Translations under genes and position numbers: made by a program | Notes under the pieces: model-generated | Told to the model about the DNA's origin: nothing | The model's input: the letters and a program-made list of their open reading frames with translations, nothing else | Databases searched by the model: none | Shown here: positions 8,438 to 16,558 of the stretch, in pieces | Numbering within the stretch: position 1 is the stretch's first letter | How the letters are laid out: each line of letters opens with the position of its first letter | Source: Candidatus Poribacteria bacterium | GTDB taxonomy: Bacteria > Poribacteria > WGA-4E > WGA-3G | DNA length: 64,000 nucleotides | Direction: 5' to 3' | Assembly: GCA_958295815.1 (NCBI GenBank) | Contig: OY282374.1 | Span: 4,182,682-4,246,681 of the forward strand

Positions 8438-9487
8438 TTAAAATGAATAAGTTGTAGCCAAAGAAACCAAATTGCCAAATTCAATCGCATCGCCTGCATC
8501 ATAAAGGGTATCTTGCGTCAGCGGAAACATAACATTGGCGGACACAATAATACCATCCAGCGTTGCCAAGGACATACCCAATGCTGCCATAGTGTAGCGA
8601 AGTCCGGTATTGATATCGCGTTCCCCAGCCCAAGCGGCAGCGGATTGATAAAATCCTAGATAGTTTCCACTAAATGACAGCCAATCAAAAAGACGATATG
8701 TAAAGCCAGCCGTATAACTCAACTCTACTGGACCTCGATAAGTCTTGCTATTTTCATAGAATGGAAACGTCCCACGTGCCGAAGCAGTAATAGTCCCACC
8801 TCGGTAGAGAGGCAGACTGTACCGCAGATTAGCAATCGGACTAAAGGCACCCGTGCCGAACTGGATATGGAGGTGTTCAATACCTGCCTCTCCAAGCTTC
8901 CACGGATTTTCCTCAGTCCTACCGGTCGGAATCGTCGTGCCTAACCGAGTAAACAGGACATCACCAGTTTTAAAGAGTCCACGAATTTTATAGCCTAAGA
9001 ACAAATCTGAATCCGAAAGTCCGGTATAGGTTTCATCTCGATGATGGATGTCCCTACTCCGCAAAATGGCACTCTTATCTTCAGAAGTCACCGGATCAAT
9101 CCACTCAATACTCGCTTCTTGGTTTTTGACTGCATACGGGACATTTGCCTGCAACGTCCACCCATCGTTAAGCAAGTATTGTAAACCGACATCAATCCGA
9201 TACGTACTCAACGCTACATGGTGCCTATGCAAAGGAGCGTCAATCACTTTTCCTGTTGGTGAAAGTCCTTTTGACTCAAGATGTCCACCTTGTGCATCAG
9301 GCGACATTAACATATTGACATTTACTCGAAATTGCTCCATCTCTTTTGAAGCCAAACTGACTTCACTCATCATACCGCTGGGCGGTAAGACGGGATTGCT
9401 TCAAGCAGGACAACTTTCTTGTGCGAATCCGAAAGAGATAAAGACCCAATTGAACAACAGCGCGCATAAAAACAAACGCATTTTCAT
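8438..9487 (-). CDS. Outer-membrane beta-barrel protein of the metal operon, interrupted by in-frame TGA (possible selenocysteine)
   Basis: A transporter-like outer-membrane barrel, resembling the MetA-type (phenol-degradation) family often found beside metal-efflux genes. From ATG 9487 a clean signal peptide is encoded (MKMRLFLC...SFGFAQ), then ESCPA, then TGA at 9403-9401. The same frame continues without another stop for 320 codons, starting SNPVLPPSGMM. The tail is a barrel ending in aromatic F (TTYSF). Without the TGA the protein would be about 349 residues with a normal export signal; starting after it, at ATG 9373, gives 311 residues with no signal peptide, which a barrel needs. The TGA would complete a CxxU motif (C-P-A-TGA). 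A six-base-pair hairpin (9373-9387) lies 13 nt downstream. Alternatives: nonsense mutation, sequencing error, or TGA replacing a Cys codon. The barrel call is good; recoding is a hypothesis. Confidence 0.7.
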
Positions 9488-9663
9488 AATCTTATTTTTT
9501 CCATCCGAAAGTATTGTAGCGCAGCAAGACACAAGAACTCGCACTACAGATCTATTGGCAGTTCCCGATCTAATCTCTCATGAACAGAAAGTCGGGAAAA
9601 CGATACGTAAAAGTGTTGGAAATAAAGGATAGGTAGTACTCGAAAGCTCCCTGCGGAACTTAC

Positions 9664-10104
9664 TTAGCACTGAATAAACGGAGGACCCCTACGGGATAGA
9701 GAATGGTCGGGGAAAAACGTGGAGGTTAAAGGTACACGGAGGATCTGGAACGATTCCCGCGTTGCAACAGGTAGTGTTGCTGAGATAGGAAGAATTGAGA
9801 CGAGAGGCTGCTCAATCAATTCACGGGATTCGTGCGCGTTATGTCTGTCATCTGGAAGAACAAGCTCTAAACTGGTTGAACAACACGGTTTACCGTTTTC
9901 TGACGGAGTATCTGCCTCACCCGCTGCACCTGCGTTGGCACTCTGGCAGCAGGTTGAATGCATTCCAATATTTCCACTTAGGGCTTCTTGAGATACGTCG
10001 TGGCAAAACTTTTGTTCAAAAGTCGCACACAAGAACGGACATATCGAATAAACGTATATCAGCCCTACAAGTAGAATGAGAACTTGACGATGTTTCTGAA
10101 ACAT
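9664..10104 (-). CDS. Small Cys-rich secreted or membrane-anchored protein leading the metal operon
   Basis: First gene of the metal operon, 146 residues, not assignable to a known family by eye. A hydrophobic N-terminal segment (residues 8-22) could be a signal peptide or anchor. Cysteines stand at 22, 26, 34, 52, 53, 74 and 75, and the last residue is also Cys (146). The CC pairs (STCCQ, KPCCS) and the position directly behind the operon promoter suggest a periplasmic metal-binding or sensing role, as seen for small Cys/His proteins that often accompany cus operons. The C-terminal half is Pro/Ser-rich and lacks visible domains. No good Shine-Dalgarno is present (only GAG close to the ATG), so the start is moderately sure. 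Confidence 0.6.
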   Translation of the reverse strand: MFQKHRQVLILLVGLIYVYSICPFLCATFEQKFCHDVSQEALSGNIGMHSTCCQSANAGAAGEADTPSENGKPCCSTSLELVLPDDRHNAHESRELIEQPLVSILPISATLPVATRESFQILRVPLTSTFFPDHSLSRRGPPFIQC

Positions 10105-10164
10105 TAGCTCAATAAACTCCGCTGTTTCGTCAGAAAATGGAAATCAAATAACAGACGCTAAACC

Positions 10165-10194
10165 ATTATACACCATAATCTAAAAAAGTTGCAA
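10165..10194 (-). promoter_or_regulatory. Sigma-70-type promoter of the metal-efflux operon
   Basis: On the minus strand: -35 TTGCAA (10194-10189), 18-nt spacer, -10 TATAAT (10170-10165), about 60 nt upstream of the Cys-rich first gene. The -10 matches consensus fully. The 18-nt spacer is slightly long; MerR-family metal regulators act on over-long spacers, but no MerR gene or clear dyad is visible here. Confidence 0.6.
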
Positions 10195-10243
10195 AAAAAT
10201 TATAGGCAACCGAAAGTATTTACTTTTTTTAGCCTTTAAACAA

Positions 10244-11065
10244 TCATGGATCCGCGGTTGCATAGTCATACCATTCAAGAATACGCCACTCCCCATTATC
10301 CCGCTGTTCCAAAATGAATATCATGCGTCCCGATGGATTGCCTACACCATGCGCAGGATAGTCGAGTCTGAGATCGTAATCATAATCAACCATAGCAAGC
10401 GTTTCACTTAAGAATTCAATATCTCCATTCTTATAGAGATTCAAATCAATCTTCTGAGTTTGCTCGAACATTTTCAATGTCCCTTCACGCTCCTGTTGAC
10501 CACCTCGAAATATCATATCATCATCTGGAGTATCAGGTGTGCCCACGTCACTGACATAGAAAAACTCGTCTTCCCATATTGCTGACATATATCCTTCAAT
10601 ATCGTACGATTCAAGACCATTTTCCCATCGATTCGCAATCACGGATTCTATCACAGATCTCTCTAAATCGTAATCGACTTCATCAACTTCTGCACTGGAA
10701 TCCTCTTGTTCCACTTCCGCAACGGTATCCTCTTGTTCAAGCACTGAAGAGAGCCATGCTTGAAATTCTTTGATTTCAGCATCGTCGCTCTGAGCCGTAG
10801 GGACGCTCTCTGGAACAGGGGTTACTTTTATCTCAGGAGACTCAATATTTACCTCTTCTTGTTGTATTTCTGTTCCGGTTTCAGAAGTGCGCTCAACAAA
10901 CGGAGAAGTAGTGATTCGCCGATCCTCTAACTTGACTGTCTTGATGATGCGTTGTGTTCGATCTACATCAGGCGATTGGAACTTCAACACTTGGAACCCA
11001 ACGAATCCGACAGCAAGAACGCCAAGGATACCGATAATTACTTTAACCTTCGTCCCAACTTTCAC
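10244..11065 (-). CDS. Membrane-anchored NTF2-like (SnoaL/DUF4440-type) protein
   Basis: A 273-residue protein with an N-terminal membrane helix (residues 8-28), a long acidic Glu-rich linker (about 45-130) and a C-terminal NTF2-like alpha+beta cone domain (about 133-273). The domain pattern is a helix ending NRWENGLESYDIEGYM, then FFYVSDVGT, then RMIFILEQRDNGEWRILEWYD. The start is GTG 11065 with AGGAGG ten bases upstream. A clear paralogue sits at 19889-20449, sharing the YVSDxGT and EQRD/EKRD-EWRI-EW motifs. These folds can be enzymes or simply ligand or partner binding; no catalytic set is recognisable. Orientation is away from the MsrP gene. Function unknown. Confidence 0.72.
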   Translation of the reverse strand: MKVGTKVKVIIGILGVLAVGFVGFQVLKFQSPDVDRTQRIIKTVKLEDRRITTSPFVERTSETGTEIQQEEVNIESPEIKVTPVPESVPTAQSDDAEIKEFQAWLSSVLEQEDTVAEVEQEDSSAEVDEVDYDLERSVIESVIANRWENGLESYDIEGYMSAIWEDEFFYVSDVGTPDTPDDDMIFRGGQQEREGTLKMFEQTQKIDLNLYKNGDIEFLSETLAMVDYDYDLRLDYPAHGVGNPSGRMIFILEQRDNGEWRILEWYDYATADP

Positions 11066-11447
11066 CGCTATAATACCTCCTGGAATAATAACGTAAGTTA
11101 TAAGGTTGGTTCTCTTTCTGATTAAAAAACTTTAAAATATATCCACTACAATCTCTCAAATCTAAAAAAGAGACACAAACAGTCTTAGGTCAACTTCTCT
11201 AAGACAAGTATCGTTTTCTTAACAAATAGCTACATTACGGAAGTCTGTAGCGCATAGCAATCGAATATACAATAAAAATCCGAATTCAAGTTGCATTGCA
11301 GTCGAAAATGAGATATACTATACCACAAAATCATAAGTATACACGCCTGAGTTTGCGATATTCTGAAATGTCATTCTTTGTTTTTTCCATAAAATAAGAT
11401 AGCCGAATCAAGCCCCTGTAGTTTAAATTAAACAGGAGGAAAATCTC
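11066..11447. other. Divergent intergenic region
   Basis: AT-rich 382-bp gap between the minus-strand NTF2-like gene and the plus-strand msrP. It holds a good promoter for msrP (separate entry) and a strong AGGAGG ribosome site just before its start. I see no gene, no RNA with a recognisable fold and no repeat in the rest. Confidence 0.6.
11291..11319 (+). promoter_or_regulatory. Sigma-70-type promoter of msrP
   Basis: TTGCAT (11291-11296), exactly 17 nt, TATACT (11314-11319), on the plus strand about 125 nt upstream of the msrP start. Confidence 0.55.
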
Positions 11448-12407
11448 ATGTCATATATCAAGATTCCAAAGGAATGGGAAATCCTTGAAACTCAGGTGAC
11501 ACCTGAGTCAGACTATATCAATCGTCGAAAATTTATCAAAGATTTGGGAATAGCGGGCGCGGGTGCGCTACTGTTTTCGACTTCAACCGCCTGTGCACAG
11601 AACAAAGGGGTTGAAAAACAGTTAAGACCGTTTCGCTCACAAAAACTTGCCGCTGAGAATAACACAGCCTTCACTGTCGAGCGACAGATAACCGATGAAA
11701 TTGTTGCTGCTACCTACAACAATTACTATGAGTTTACCACTTCTAAGAGCAGTGTTTGGAAAAAAGTGGGCGACTTCAAAGCACGCCCATGGGAAGTTGA
11801 AGTATCGGGATTGGTTGAAAAACCGATGACCATCGATGTGGATGACTTAATCAAGCAGATGCCGCTTGAAGAACGAATCTATCGATTTCGTTGTGTTGAA
11901 GCATGGGCAATGGTGGTACCGTGGATCGGCTTCCCGATGAAAGCGTTACTTGATAAAGTTCAGCCTAAAGCAGATGCCAAATACGTCCGAATGCTCACAT
12001 TTTTAGATCCAGATATGGCACCACGACAAAACAGTAATCGTCTGCCGTGGCCCTATTATGAAGGGTTAACGCTCGCTGAGGCGATGAACGACCTAACGAT
12101 ACTTACTGTCGGCATCTACGGACATATTTTACCGCCACAGCACGGCGCACCTATCCGGCTCATTGTACCTTGGAAGTATGGGTTTAAAAGTATTAAATCC
12201 ATCGTTAGTATTGAACTAACCGATCAGAAGCCACGTACTTTTTGGAATACCCTCGCACCGGGAGAGTACGACTTTGACGCCAACGTTAATCCAAACGTAC
12301 CACATCCGCGCTGGTCGCAAGCCTCCGAAAGAATGATCGGAACCAAGGAGCGGCTGCCAACATTGATGTACAACGGTTACGGTAGCTCAGTCGCGCACCT
12401 TTACTAA
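11448..12407 (+). CDS. msrP: MsrP-type molybdopterin methionine-sulfoxide reductase catalytic subunit
   Basis: Periplasmic molybdoenzyme (YedY/MsrP) that reduces oxidised methionine residues in envelope proteins. 319 residues, close to the family norm (about 330). A twin-arginine signal is visible: NRRKFIKDLG then a hydrophobic AGAGALLFSTSTACA. The molybdenum-ligating cysteine is C149 in YRFRCVEAWAM. Family stretches LPPQHGAPIRL, WKYGFKSIKSI and NPNVPHPRWSQA are all present. The start has AGGAGG at the proper distance and its own promoter. The partner heme membrane subunit MsrQ, usually the next gene, is not here; the following gene is a metallopeptidase. Electrons may come from an MsrQ elsewhere or another carrier. 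Confidence 0.95.
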   Translation: MSYIKIPKEWEILETQVTPESDYINRRKFIKDLGIAGAGALLFSTSTACAQNKGVEKQLRPFRSQKLAAENNTAFTVERQITDEIVAATYNNYYEFTTSKSSVWKKVGDFKARPWEVEVSGLVEKPMTIDVDDLIKQMPLEERIYRFRCVEAWAMVVPWIGFPMKALLDKVQPKADAKYVRMLTFLDPDMAPRQNSNRLPWPYYEGLTLAEAMNDLTILTVGIYGHILPPQHGAPIRLIVPWKYGFKSIKSIVSIELTDQKPRTFWNTLAPGEYDFDANVNPNVPHPRWSQASERMIGTKERLPTLMYNGYGSSVAHLY

Positions 12408-12492
12408 AAAAGAAATCAACGTTTATACTGAACCAATGGTGCACCCATGCGTGTTCTACTTGCCTAAGGCTTATAGACCGCAAAACAGAGAG

Positions 12493-13401
12493 ATGAAAAG
12501 CCTGATTTTTCTCCTATTACTGTTGCCTATAATTTCGGCTTCTGCCACGTGGGAAGCAGCAGAAAGCCCACATTTCCGGGTCTACTATCGAGAAGGCACA
12601 GTCGATCCAGCGTCAATTCTCCAGATCGCGGAGGACTTCTATACTGAAATGCCAGAACTGACCAGTCGTATGGCACCCGGGATAATCGATATCTGGGTCT
12701 GTGATACACAAAAGGACTTTCAGGCTTCCGTCCACGCGCCCATTCACGATTGGGCAGTCGGGTGCGCCTTCCCGTTAAGCCGACGTATCGTCATCCAAAA
12801 CCCAAAACACATAGCCCTTGCGAAACTTCAGTTAGTACAAGTGCTTCGCCACGAGATCGCGCATGTTCTCTTTGGGCAGTGTACACGCAAAGCCGTCAAA
12901 GAGATTCCACTGTGGTTTGTGGAGGGCGTTGCTATCTATTTCGCTGACGAGTGGGTGCCGAGCCGACACGGAACATTGCTAAAACACATCTTCTCGAAAT
13001 CCATAATACCACTTCAAGAGTTAGCGCGAGGTTTTCCACGTACGCAAACCGGGGCTGATTTGGCGTACTCCGAGAGCCAAGACGCACTCCGTTGGCTGGT
13101 GGAAATTAAAGGCAGAAACGCGCTATTCAACATTATTGCCAAACTCCACGCTGGTAGCAACTTCAATACCGCTTTTGAAGACGTCGTTGGATGGGATCTC
13201 GCCACGTACGATATCCGTTGGCGTGAATCGCTGACGGAACGCTACCAGTGGGCATCCATCTTTTCCAACTCATACATCATGTGGGGTGGACTTGGCGGGC
13301 TTGCCCTACTCGGTTATCTGGTCTGTTGGAATCGCAGGCGACGCCATCTGAATAAACTCGCACAACAGGAAGACACTGTGGATGCATTCTTCAAAACTTA
13401 A
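12493..13401 (+). CDS. Membrane-anchored gluzincin (peptidase MA-like) metalloprotease
   Basis: Zinc-dependent peptidase of the MA-like clan, exported and held by a C-terminal helix. The zinc site is readable: LRHEIAHVLF (HExxH) and, about 28 residues on, WFVEGVAIYFA supplying the third ligand Glu. Start set at ATG 12493, where a signal peptide begins (MKSLIFLLLLLP); the frame opens earlier at 12436 but without a ribosome site or export signal. The membrane helix near the end (MWGGLGGLALLGYLVCW) is followed by a basic tail, giving a periplasmic catalytic domain. About 302 residues. The next gene overlaps its end by 20 bp, so the two are probably cotranscribed. Substrate unknown. Confidence 0.8.
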   Translation: MKSLIFLLLLLPIISASATWEAAESPHFRVYYREGTVDPASILQIAEDFYTEMPELTSRMAPGIIDIWVCDTQKDFQASVHAPIHDWAVGCAFPLSRRIVIQNPKHIALAKLQLVQVLRHEIAHVLFGQCTRKAVKEIPLWFVEGVAIYFADEWVPSRHGTLLKHIFSKSIIPLQELARGFPRTQTGADLAYSESQDALRWLVEIKGRNALFNIIAKLHAGSNFNTAFEDVVGWDLATYDIRWRESLTERYQWASIFSNSYIMWGGLGGLALLGYLVCWNRRRRHLNKLAQQEDTVDAFFKT

Positions 13402-14404
13402 AATAATGAACATACCTCTGATTTACACCCTTCTCTGCCTTAGCTGCTTCGCTTCGGTAGCAATAGCACAACCCAAACTTCTTGCGCAATATCCGAATCA
13501 ATTAACACGCGACGGACACATCGTTGTTTTACCCGATCACGGCACTGTCTATATCGTCTCCGATCTTCACGCCCATTGGGACGATTTTAACCAATGGTTG
13601 AAACTCACAAATCTCGTTGAGCGGATTCAAAAGGGAGAAGATGTTTATGGTTTGTTACTTGGGGACACCGTTGACTACAAGCCCGGCGAACCGAGACACC
13701 CACCTTATGGCGACATACGCATCGTCGATCGAGTGCTGGAACTCCGAAAGCAACTTGGCGATAACGGCAAAAGGCTTATCTACGTCCGAGGAAACCATGA
13801 ATTCGCCGCAGCAGATACCTATGCAATGCTCAAAAAGATGGGTATGACATCAGAAAACCGACCTGATGTGATTCGGGCATTATACGCCAGTCCCTCCGGT
13901 GCCTATTATGAACAGTTCAATTTCATTGAAAGAATGACCGACGTACATTACGAATTCCTTATGAACCTACCGACAGTTGTTGTTGGGAAAAACGGATTCG
14001 TCGGTGTTCACGCCGGACCTGCGCGTTTTGTCAGAAGCCTCGCCGACCTCGTTGATCCAAACCCCAAGACCTTAGAGGAACTCCTCTGGCCCCGTCCAGA
14101 GATCGCATATACTGGTGGATATACCATTGACCACATTGATAAATTCCTCAAAGCCATCCATGGAAATCTCCTTATCGTCGGACACACACCTATTGGTTAT
14201 TTCCCAAGGAAAAACGTCAGGGACGGTATAGCAACATTCGGCGAAAATCAGCTCATCTTCTCAACAGGCTATAGCGGTCCACCGGGGATTCCAGCATACA
14301 TTGAAATTGACTTGGCAGAAACATATCCATCCGCACACTCGCTGAAGTTAGGCGTAAATATCCACCACCTTTATGACAACACTAAAACCCCAAATAAGCA
14401 TTAG
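13382..14404 (+). CDS. Secreted calcineurin-like metallophosphoesterase
   Basis: Phosphoesterase of the calcineurin/PPP superfamily, exported. 340 residues from ATG 13382, or eight codons shorter from ATG 13406, which puts the signal peptide (MNIPLIYTLLCLSCF...) at the very start. Upstream AGGAAG favours 13382. Metal-binding motifs are complete: SDLHAHWDD (DxH), LLLGDTVDY (GDxxD), YVRGNHEF (GNHE), and later VGVHAGPAR and IVGHTPIG histidines. The arrangement resembles Shewanella-like or PrpE-type serine/threonine phosphatases more than nucleases. Overlaps the preceding peptidase gene by 20 bp. Substrate cannot be told from sequence. Confidence 0.85.
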   Translation: MHSSKLKIMNIPLIYTLLCLSCFASVAIAQPKLLAQYPNQLTRDGHIVVLPDHGTVYIVSDLHAHWDDFNQWLKLTNLVERIQKGEDVYGLLLGDTVDYKPGEPRHPPYGDIRIVDRVLELRKQLGDNGKRLIYVRGNHEFAAADTYAMLKKMGMTSENRPDVIRALYASPSGAYYEQFNFIERMTDVHYEFLMNLPTVVVGKNGFVGVHAGPARFVRSLADLVDPNPKTLEELLWPRPEIAYTGGYTIDHIDKFLKAIHGNLLIVGHTPIGYFPRKNVRDGIATFGENQLIFSTGYSGPPGIPAYIEIDLAETYPSAHSLKLGVNIHHLYDNTKTPNKH

Positions 14405-14434
14405 CAGCACGTCCCCGCAGGAAAGACGCACGTC

Positions 14435-15322
14435 ATGAGACCACTCATTTACATCATGACCCCAGTGCTGATCCTTACTATCATCCTCGCTTCTCGTTTT
14501 GTAACGTGGGATGCAGTAAAAGGCGAAAACCCACAGGCACGAGCCTATGTTCAAGACGGAACCCTATCGCTCAGGGCATGGAAGACTTCACAGGCAATAG
14601 TAGCATTTACACAGGCAATTGAGATTGAACCGCAATACGCCGAAGCCTATGTGAAGCGTGGTCTCGCCTACTATCGAGTCGGAAAGTACAAAGCGGCGAT
14701 AGCAGATTACAGCCGAACCTTAGAACTCAAACGGTATCAGGCAGATGCCTATGCAAGTCGTGGCGACGCGTATCGAGCGTTAGATGACACACAGCGCGCT
14801 ATTGCAGACTATTCTACCTCGCTGAAAAAAAGATGGAACGCTCGTGTCACGCGAAAACGGGCACAAACCTATTTTGCCCAAGGTGATGTCCAAAATTCCC
14901 TCACTGATTACGATACAGTGATTAAACGACAGCCGAGCGCCGTGGCTTACTACACCCGCGGCAATGTTTATCTCCAACTGTTCATTCAAGGCGATGAAAA
15001 CCGTTTAAGACTCGCACTGGCAGATTTGGACCAAGCGATCACTTTGGAGACACGTTTCGCGCATGCCTATGTGAGTCGCGGACGTATCTACGAATATTTA
15101 GGAGAACGCACATCAGCGAATGCCGACTACACACAGGCTTTAGCACTCTTTACCGAAACAATCCAGACGTGGCAAGGCGATGCCAACGCACTTCTACAGG
15201 TTCGCTACTGGCGTGCCTTCACTTATCAGAAACTCGGTGAAGTCAATAAGGCACAAAAAGAGATCCGCGATACAAATGGGCGCGTTTTCACGTTTTTTCT
15301 TGAAAAAGTTGGGAAAATGTGA
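14435..15322 (+). CDS. Membrane-anchored TPR-repeat protein
   Basis: 295 residues with an N-terminal transmembrane anchor (residues 4-22, IYIMTPVLILTIILA) followed by about six tetratricopeptide repeats. Characteristic repeat ends are AYVKRGLAYYRVGKYKAAI, AYASRGDAYRALDD, YYTRGNVYLQL and AYVSRGRIYEYLGE. TPR arrays are scaffolds for protein-protein contacts; no enzymatic part is present. Likely last gene of the peptidase-phosphoesterase-TPR group, starting 30 bp after the phosphoesterase stop with CAGGAAAG upstream. The promoter of the microcompartment cluster begins inside its last codons. Confidence 0.85.
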   Translation: MRPLIYIMTPVLILTIILASRFVTWDAVKGENPQARAYVQDGTLSLRAWKTSQAIVAFTQAIEIEPQYAEAYVKRGLAYYRVGKYKAAIADYSRTLELKRYQADAYASRGDAYRALDDTQRAIADYSTSLKKRWNARVTRKRAQTYFAQGDVQNSLTDYDTVIKRQPSAVAYYTRGNVYLQLFIQGDENRLRLALADLDQAITLETRFAHAYVSRGRIYEYLGERTSANADYTQALALFTETIQTWQGDANALLQVRYWRAFTYQKLGEVNKAQKEIRDTNGRVFTFFLEKVGKM

Positions 15323-15328
15323 TATATT
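15300..15328 (+). promoter_or_regulatory. Sigma-70-type promoter of the microcompartment cluster
   Basis: TTGAAA (15300-15305), exactly 17 nt, TATATT (15323-15328), overlapping the last codons and stop of the TPR gene. Expected RNA start near 15335, leaving a leader of about 125 nt before the shell gene. Confidence 0.55.
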
Positions 15329-15343
15329 ATATAAGCCTTGGCT

Positions 15344-15383
15344 CGGTTTTCCTTATTTTCTTTCACGTTGGAAAACCGTTTTT
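15344..15383 (+). terminator. Intrinsic terminator or attenuator before the microcompartment genes
   Basis: Perfect 9-bp inverted repeat CGGTTTTCC / GGAAAACCG (15344-15352 and 15370-15378) with a 17-nt loop, followed by TTTTT. It could end the TPR transcript. It lies downstream of the predicted shell-gene promoter, so it would also sit in that gene's leader and could act as an attenuator. Confidence 0.55.
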
Positions 15384-15458
15384 ATTGCCTGGGCACAATA
15401 TCTCACAACTATTTAAAGCTCAACACTAAATTTTCAACGGGAGGCTGTCAAGACTAAT

Positions 15459-15734
15459 ATGAACGGAGATGCATTGGGTTTAGTTGAAACGAGAGGTTTG
15501 GTTGGAAGCATTGAAGCTGCAGACGCAATGGTGAAAGCGGCAAATGTGAAACTCATCGGCTATGAGCAGATCGGAGCCGGTTACGTAACCGTCATGGTTC
15601 GTGGTGACGTTGGGGCAGTAAAAGCCGCAACGGATGCTGGTGCCGAAGCAGCCGCACGCGTCGGTGAAGTTGTTTCTGTTCACGTGATTCCGCGTCCCCA
15701 CGCTGAAGTTGAAACTCTCATAAGCAAAGCGTAA
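15459..15734 (+). CDS. Bacterial microcompartment hexameric shell protein (BMC-H)
   Basis: Single BMC-domain protein of PduA/EutM/CcmK type, 91 residues, the normal size. Such proteins form cyclic hexamers that tile the facets of a protein organelle, with small metabolites passing through the central pore. Readable family motifs: ALGLVETRGLVGSIEAADAM at the start, the VKLIGYEQIGAGYVTVMVRGDV strand region, AVKAATDAGAEAA, and VVSVHVIPRPH at the end. The pore-loop segment is not obvious. The best ribosome site (GGGAGG) is 14 bases from the ATG, a long spacing. First of three genes, followed by PduL and a flavoprotein-like protein. No pentamer vertex protein or trimer shell gene is in the window, so a full shell would need genes elsewhere. 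Confidence 0.96.
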   Translation: MNGDALGLVETRGLVGSIEAADAMVKAANVKLIGYEQIGAGYVTVMVRGDVGAVKAATDAGAEAAARVGEVVSVHVIPRPHAEVETLISKA

Positions 15735-15808
15735 GCGGTTTGTTAAGTCGATTTACCGCACGTTGCAGTATACGTTTGGGATGTCCTAACCAAAAAGGCG
15801 AATAATAG

Positions 15809-16525
15809 ATGCCAGACCAAGATCTTGTTGAGTTGATTACCCGTCGCGTTGTCAGCAGACTGACGACAACAGATCAGGCGTGCAGTGGTTGTGCTTTGCG
15901 ATCCTGCCCTGCGGGGAACCGTGCCTGCGATGCTGTTACACAGCAGCAGCAAATTCCCGTTGGCGTCTCTGCACGGCATGCCCATGTAACCCAAGAGCAC
16001 CTTGAAATTCTCTATGGTGCCGGGCACCAACTCACCGTCTACGCGCCGCTTTACCAACCAGAAGCGTTCGCGGCAAATGAGACAGTCACTATTGTCGGAA
16101 AACGGATGCGAGCTATCGAAGCTGTTCGCATTCTCGGTCCTGTACGTGACTATTCTCAAGTTGAAGTTGCACAAACAGAAGCAATTCGGCTCGGATTAAA
16201 TCCTCCTATTCGAGACTCCGGTGATCTTGCCGGTGCGGAACCTATTACGCTCATCGGTCCCGCAGGAAGTGTCTATTTGGAAGAGGGAGCAATCTGTGCA
16301 GCACGCCATATCCACATGACACCTAAAGATGCCGTAGCACTCGGTATTCGCGAGGACGAACTTCTGAAGGTACACTTCCCCGGCGAGCGAGCACTAACAT
16401 TTGAAAATGTGCGTCCGAAAATTTCTGAAGGATATGTGCTTCAGATGCACTTAGACACCGATGATTCCAACGCCGCCGGTTTAAAAGGCGGTGAACCCGT
16501 TGAAATTGTGCGCGATGCCGGATAA
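15809..16525 (+). CDS. pduL: PduL-type phosphotransacylase with N-terminal targeting helix and Cys cluster
   Basis: Phosphate acyltransferase of microcompartments: exchanges CoA and phosphate on an acyl group, recycling CoA inside the organelle. 238 residues. Two PduL domains are evident, with zinc-ligand motifs VSARHAHVT and ARHIHMTP and the family stretches QPEAFA, VRILGPVRDYSQVEV and RDSGDL. The first 18 residues (DQDLVELITRRVVSRL) form an amphipathic helix typical of encapsulation peptides. Between that helix and the catalytic domain is an unusual cluster C25-x2-C28-x4-C33-x6-C40, suited to bind zinc or an Fe-S centre. The catalytic family is secure; the meaning of the cluster is open. 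It follows the shell gene by 74 bp on the same strand. Confidence 0.93.
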   Translation: MPDQDLVELITRRVVSRLTTTDQACSGCALRSCPAGNRACDAVTQQQQIPVGVSARHAHVTQEHLEILYGAGHQLTVYAPLYQPEAFAANETVTIVGKRMRAIEAVRILGPVRDYSQVEVAQTEAIRLGLNPPIRDSGDLAGAEPITLIGPAGSVYLEEGAICAARHIHMTPKDAVALGIREDELLKVHFPGERALTFENVRPKISEGYVLQMHLDTDDSNAAGLKGGEPVEIVRDAG

Positions 16526-16558
16526 AATTTGCTGGTTTCCTTACTTTAATAAACTAAC

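Noticed and set aside
9373..9387. A proper bacterial SECIS element
   Set aside because: Hairpin position fits but the loop CCA lacks the G that known bacterial elements need; kept only as a note under the TGA finding.
9048..9632. A 194-codon frame on the plus strand
   Set aside because: Antisense to the outer-membrane barrel gene and its signal peptide; no domain, no ribosome site.
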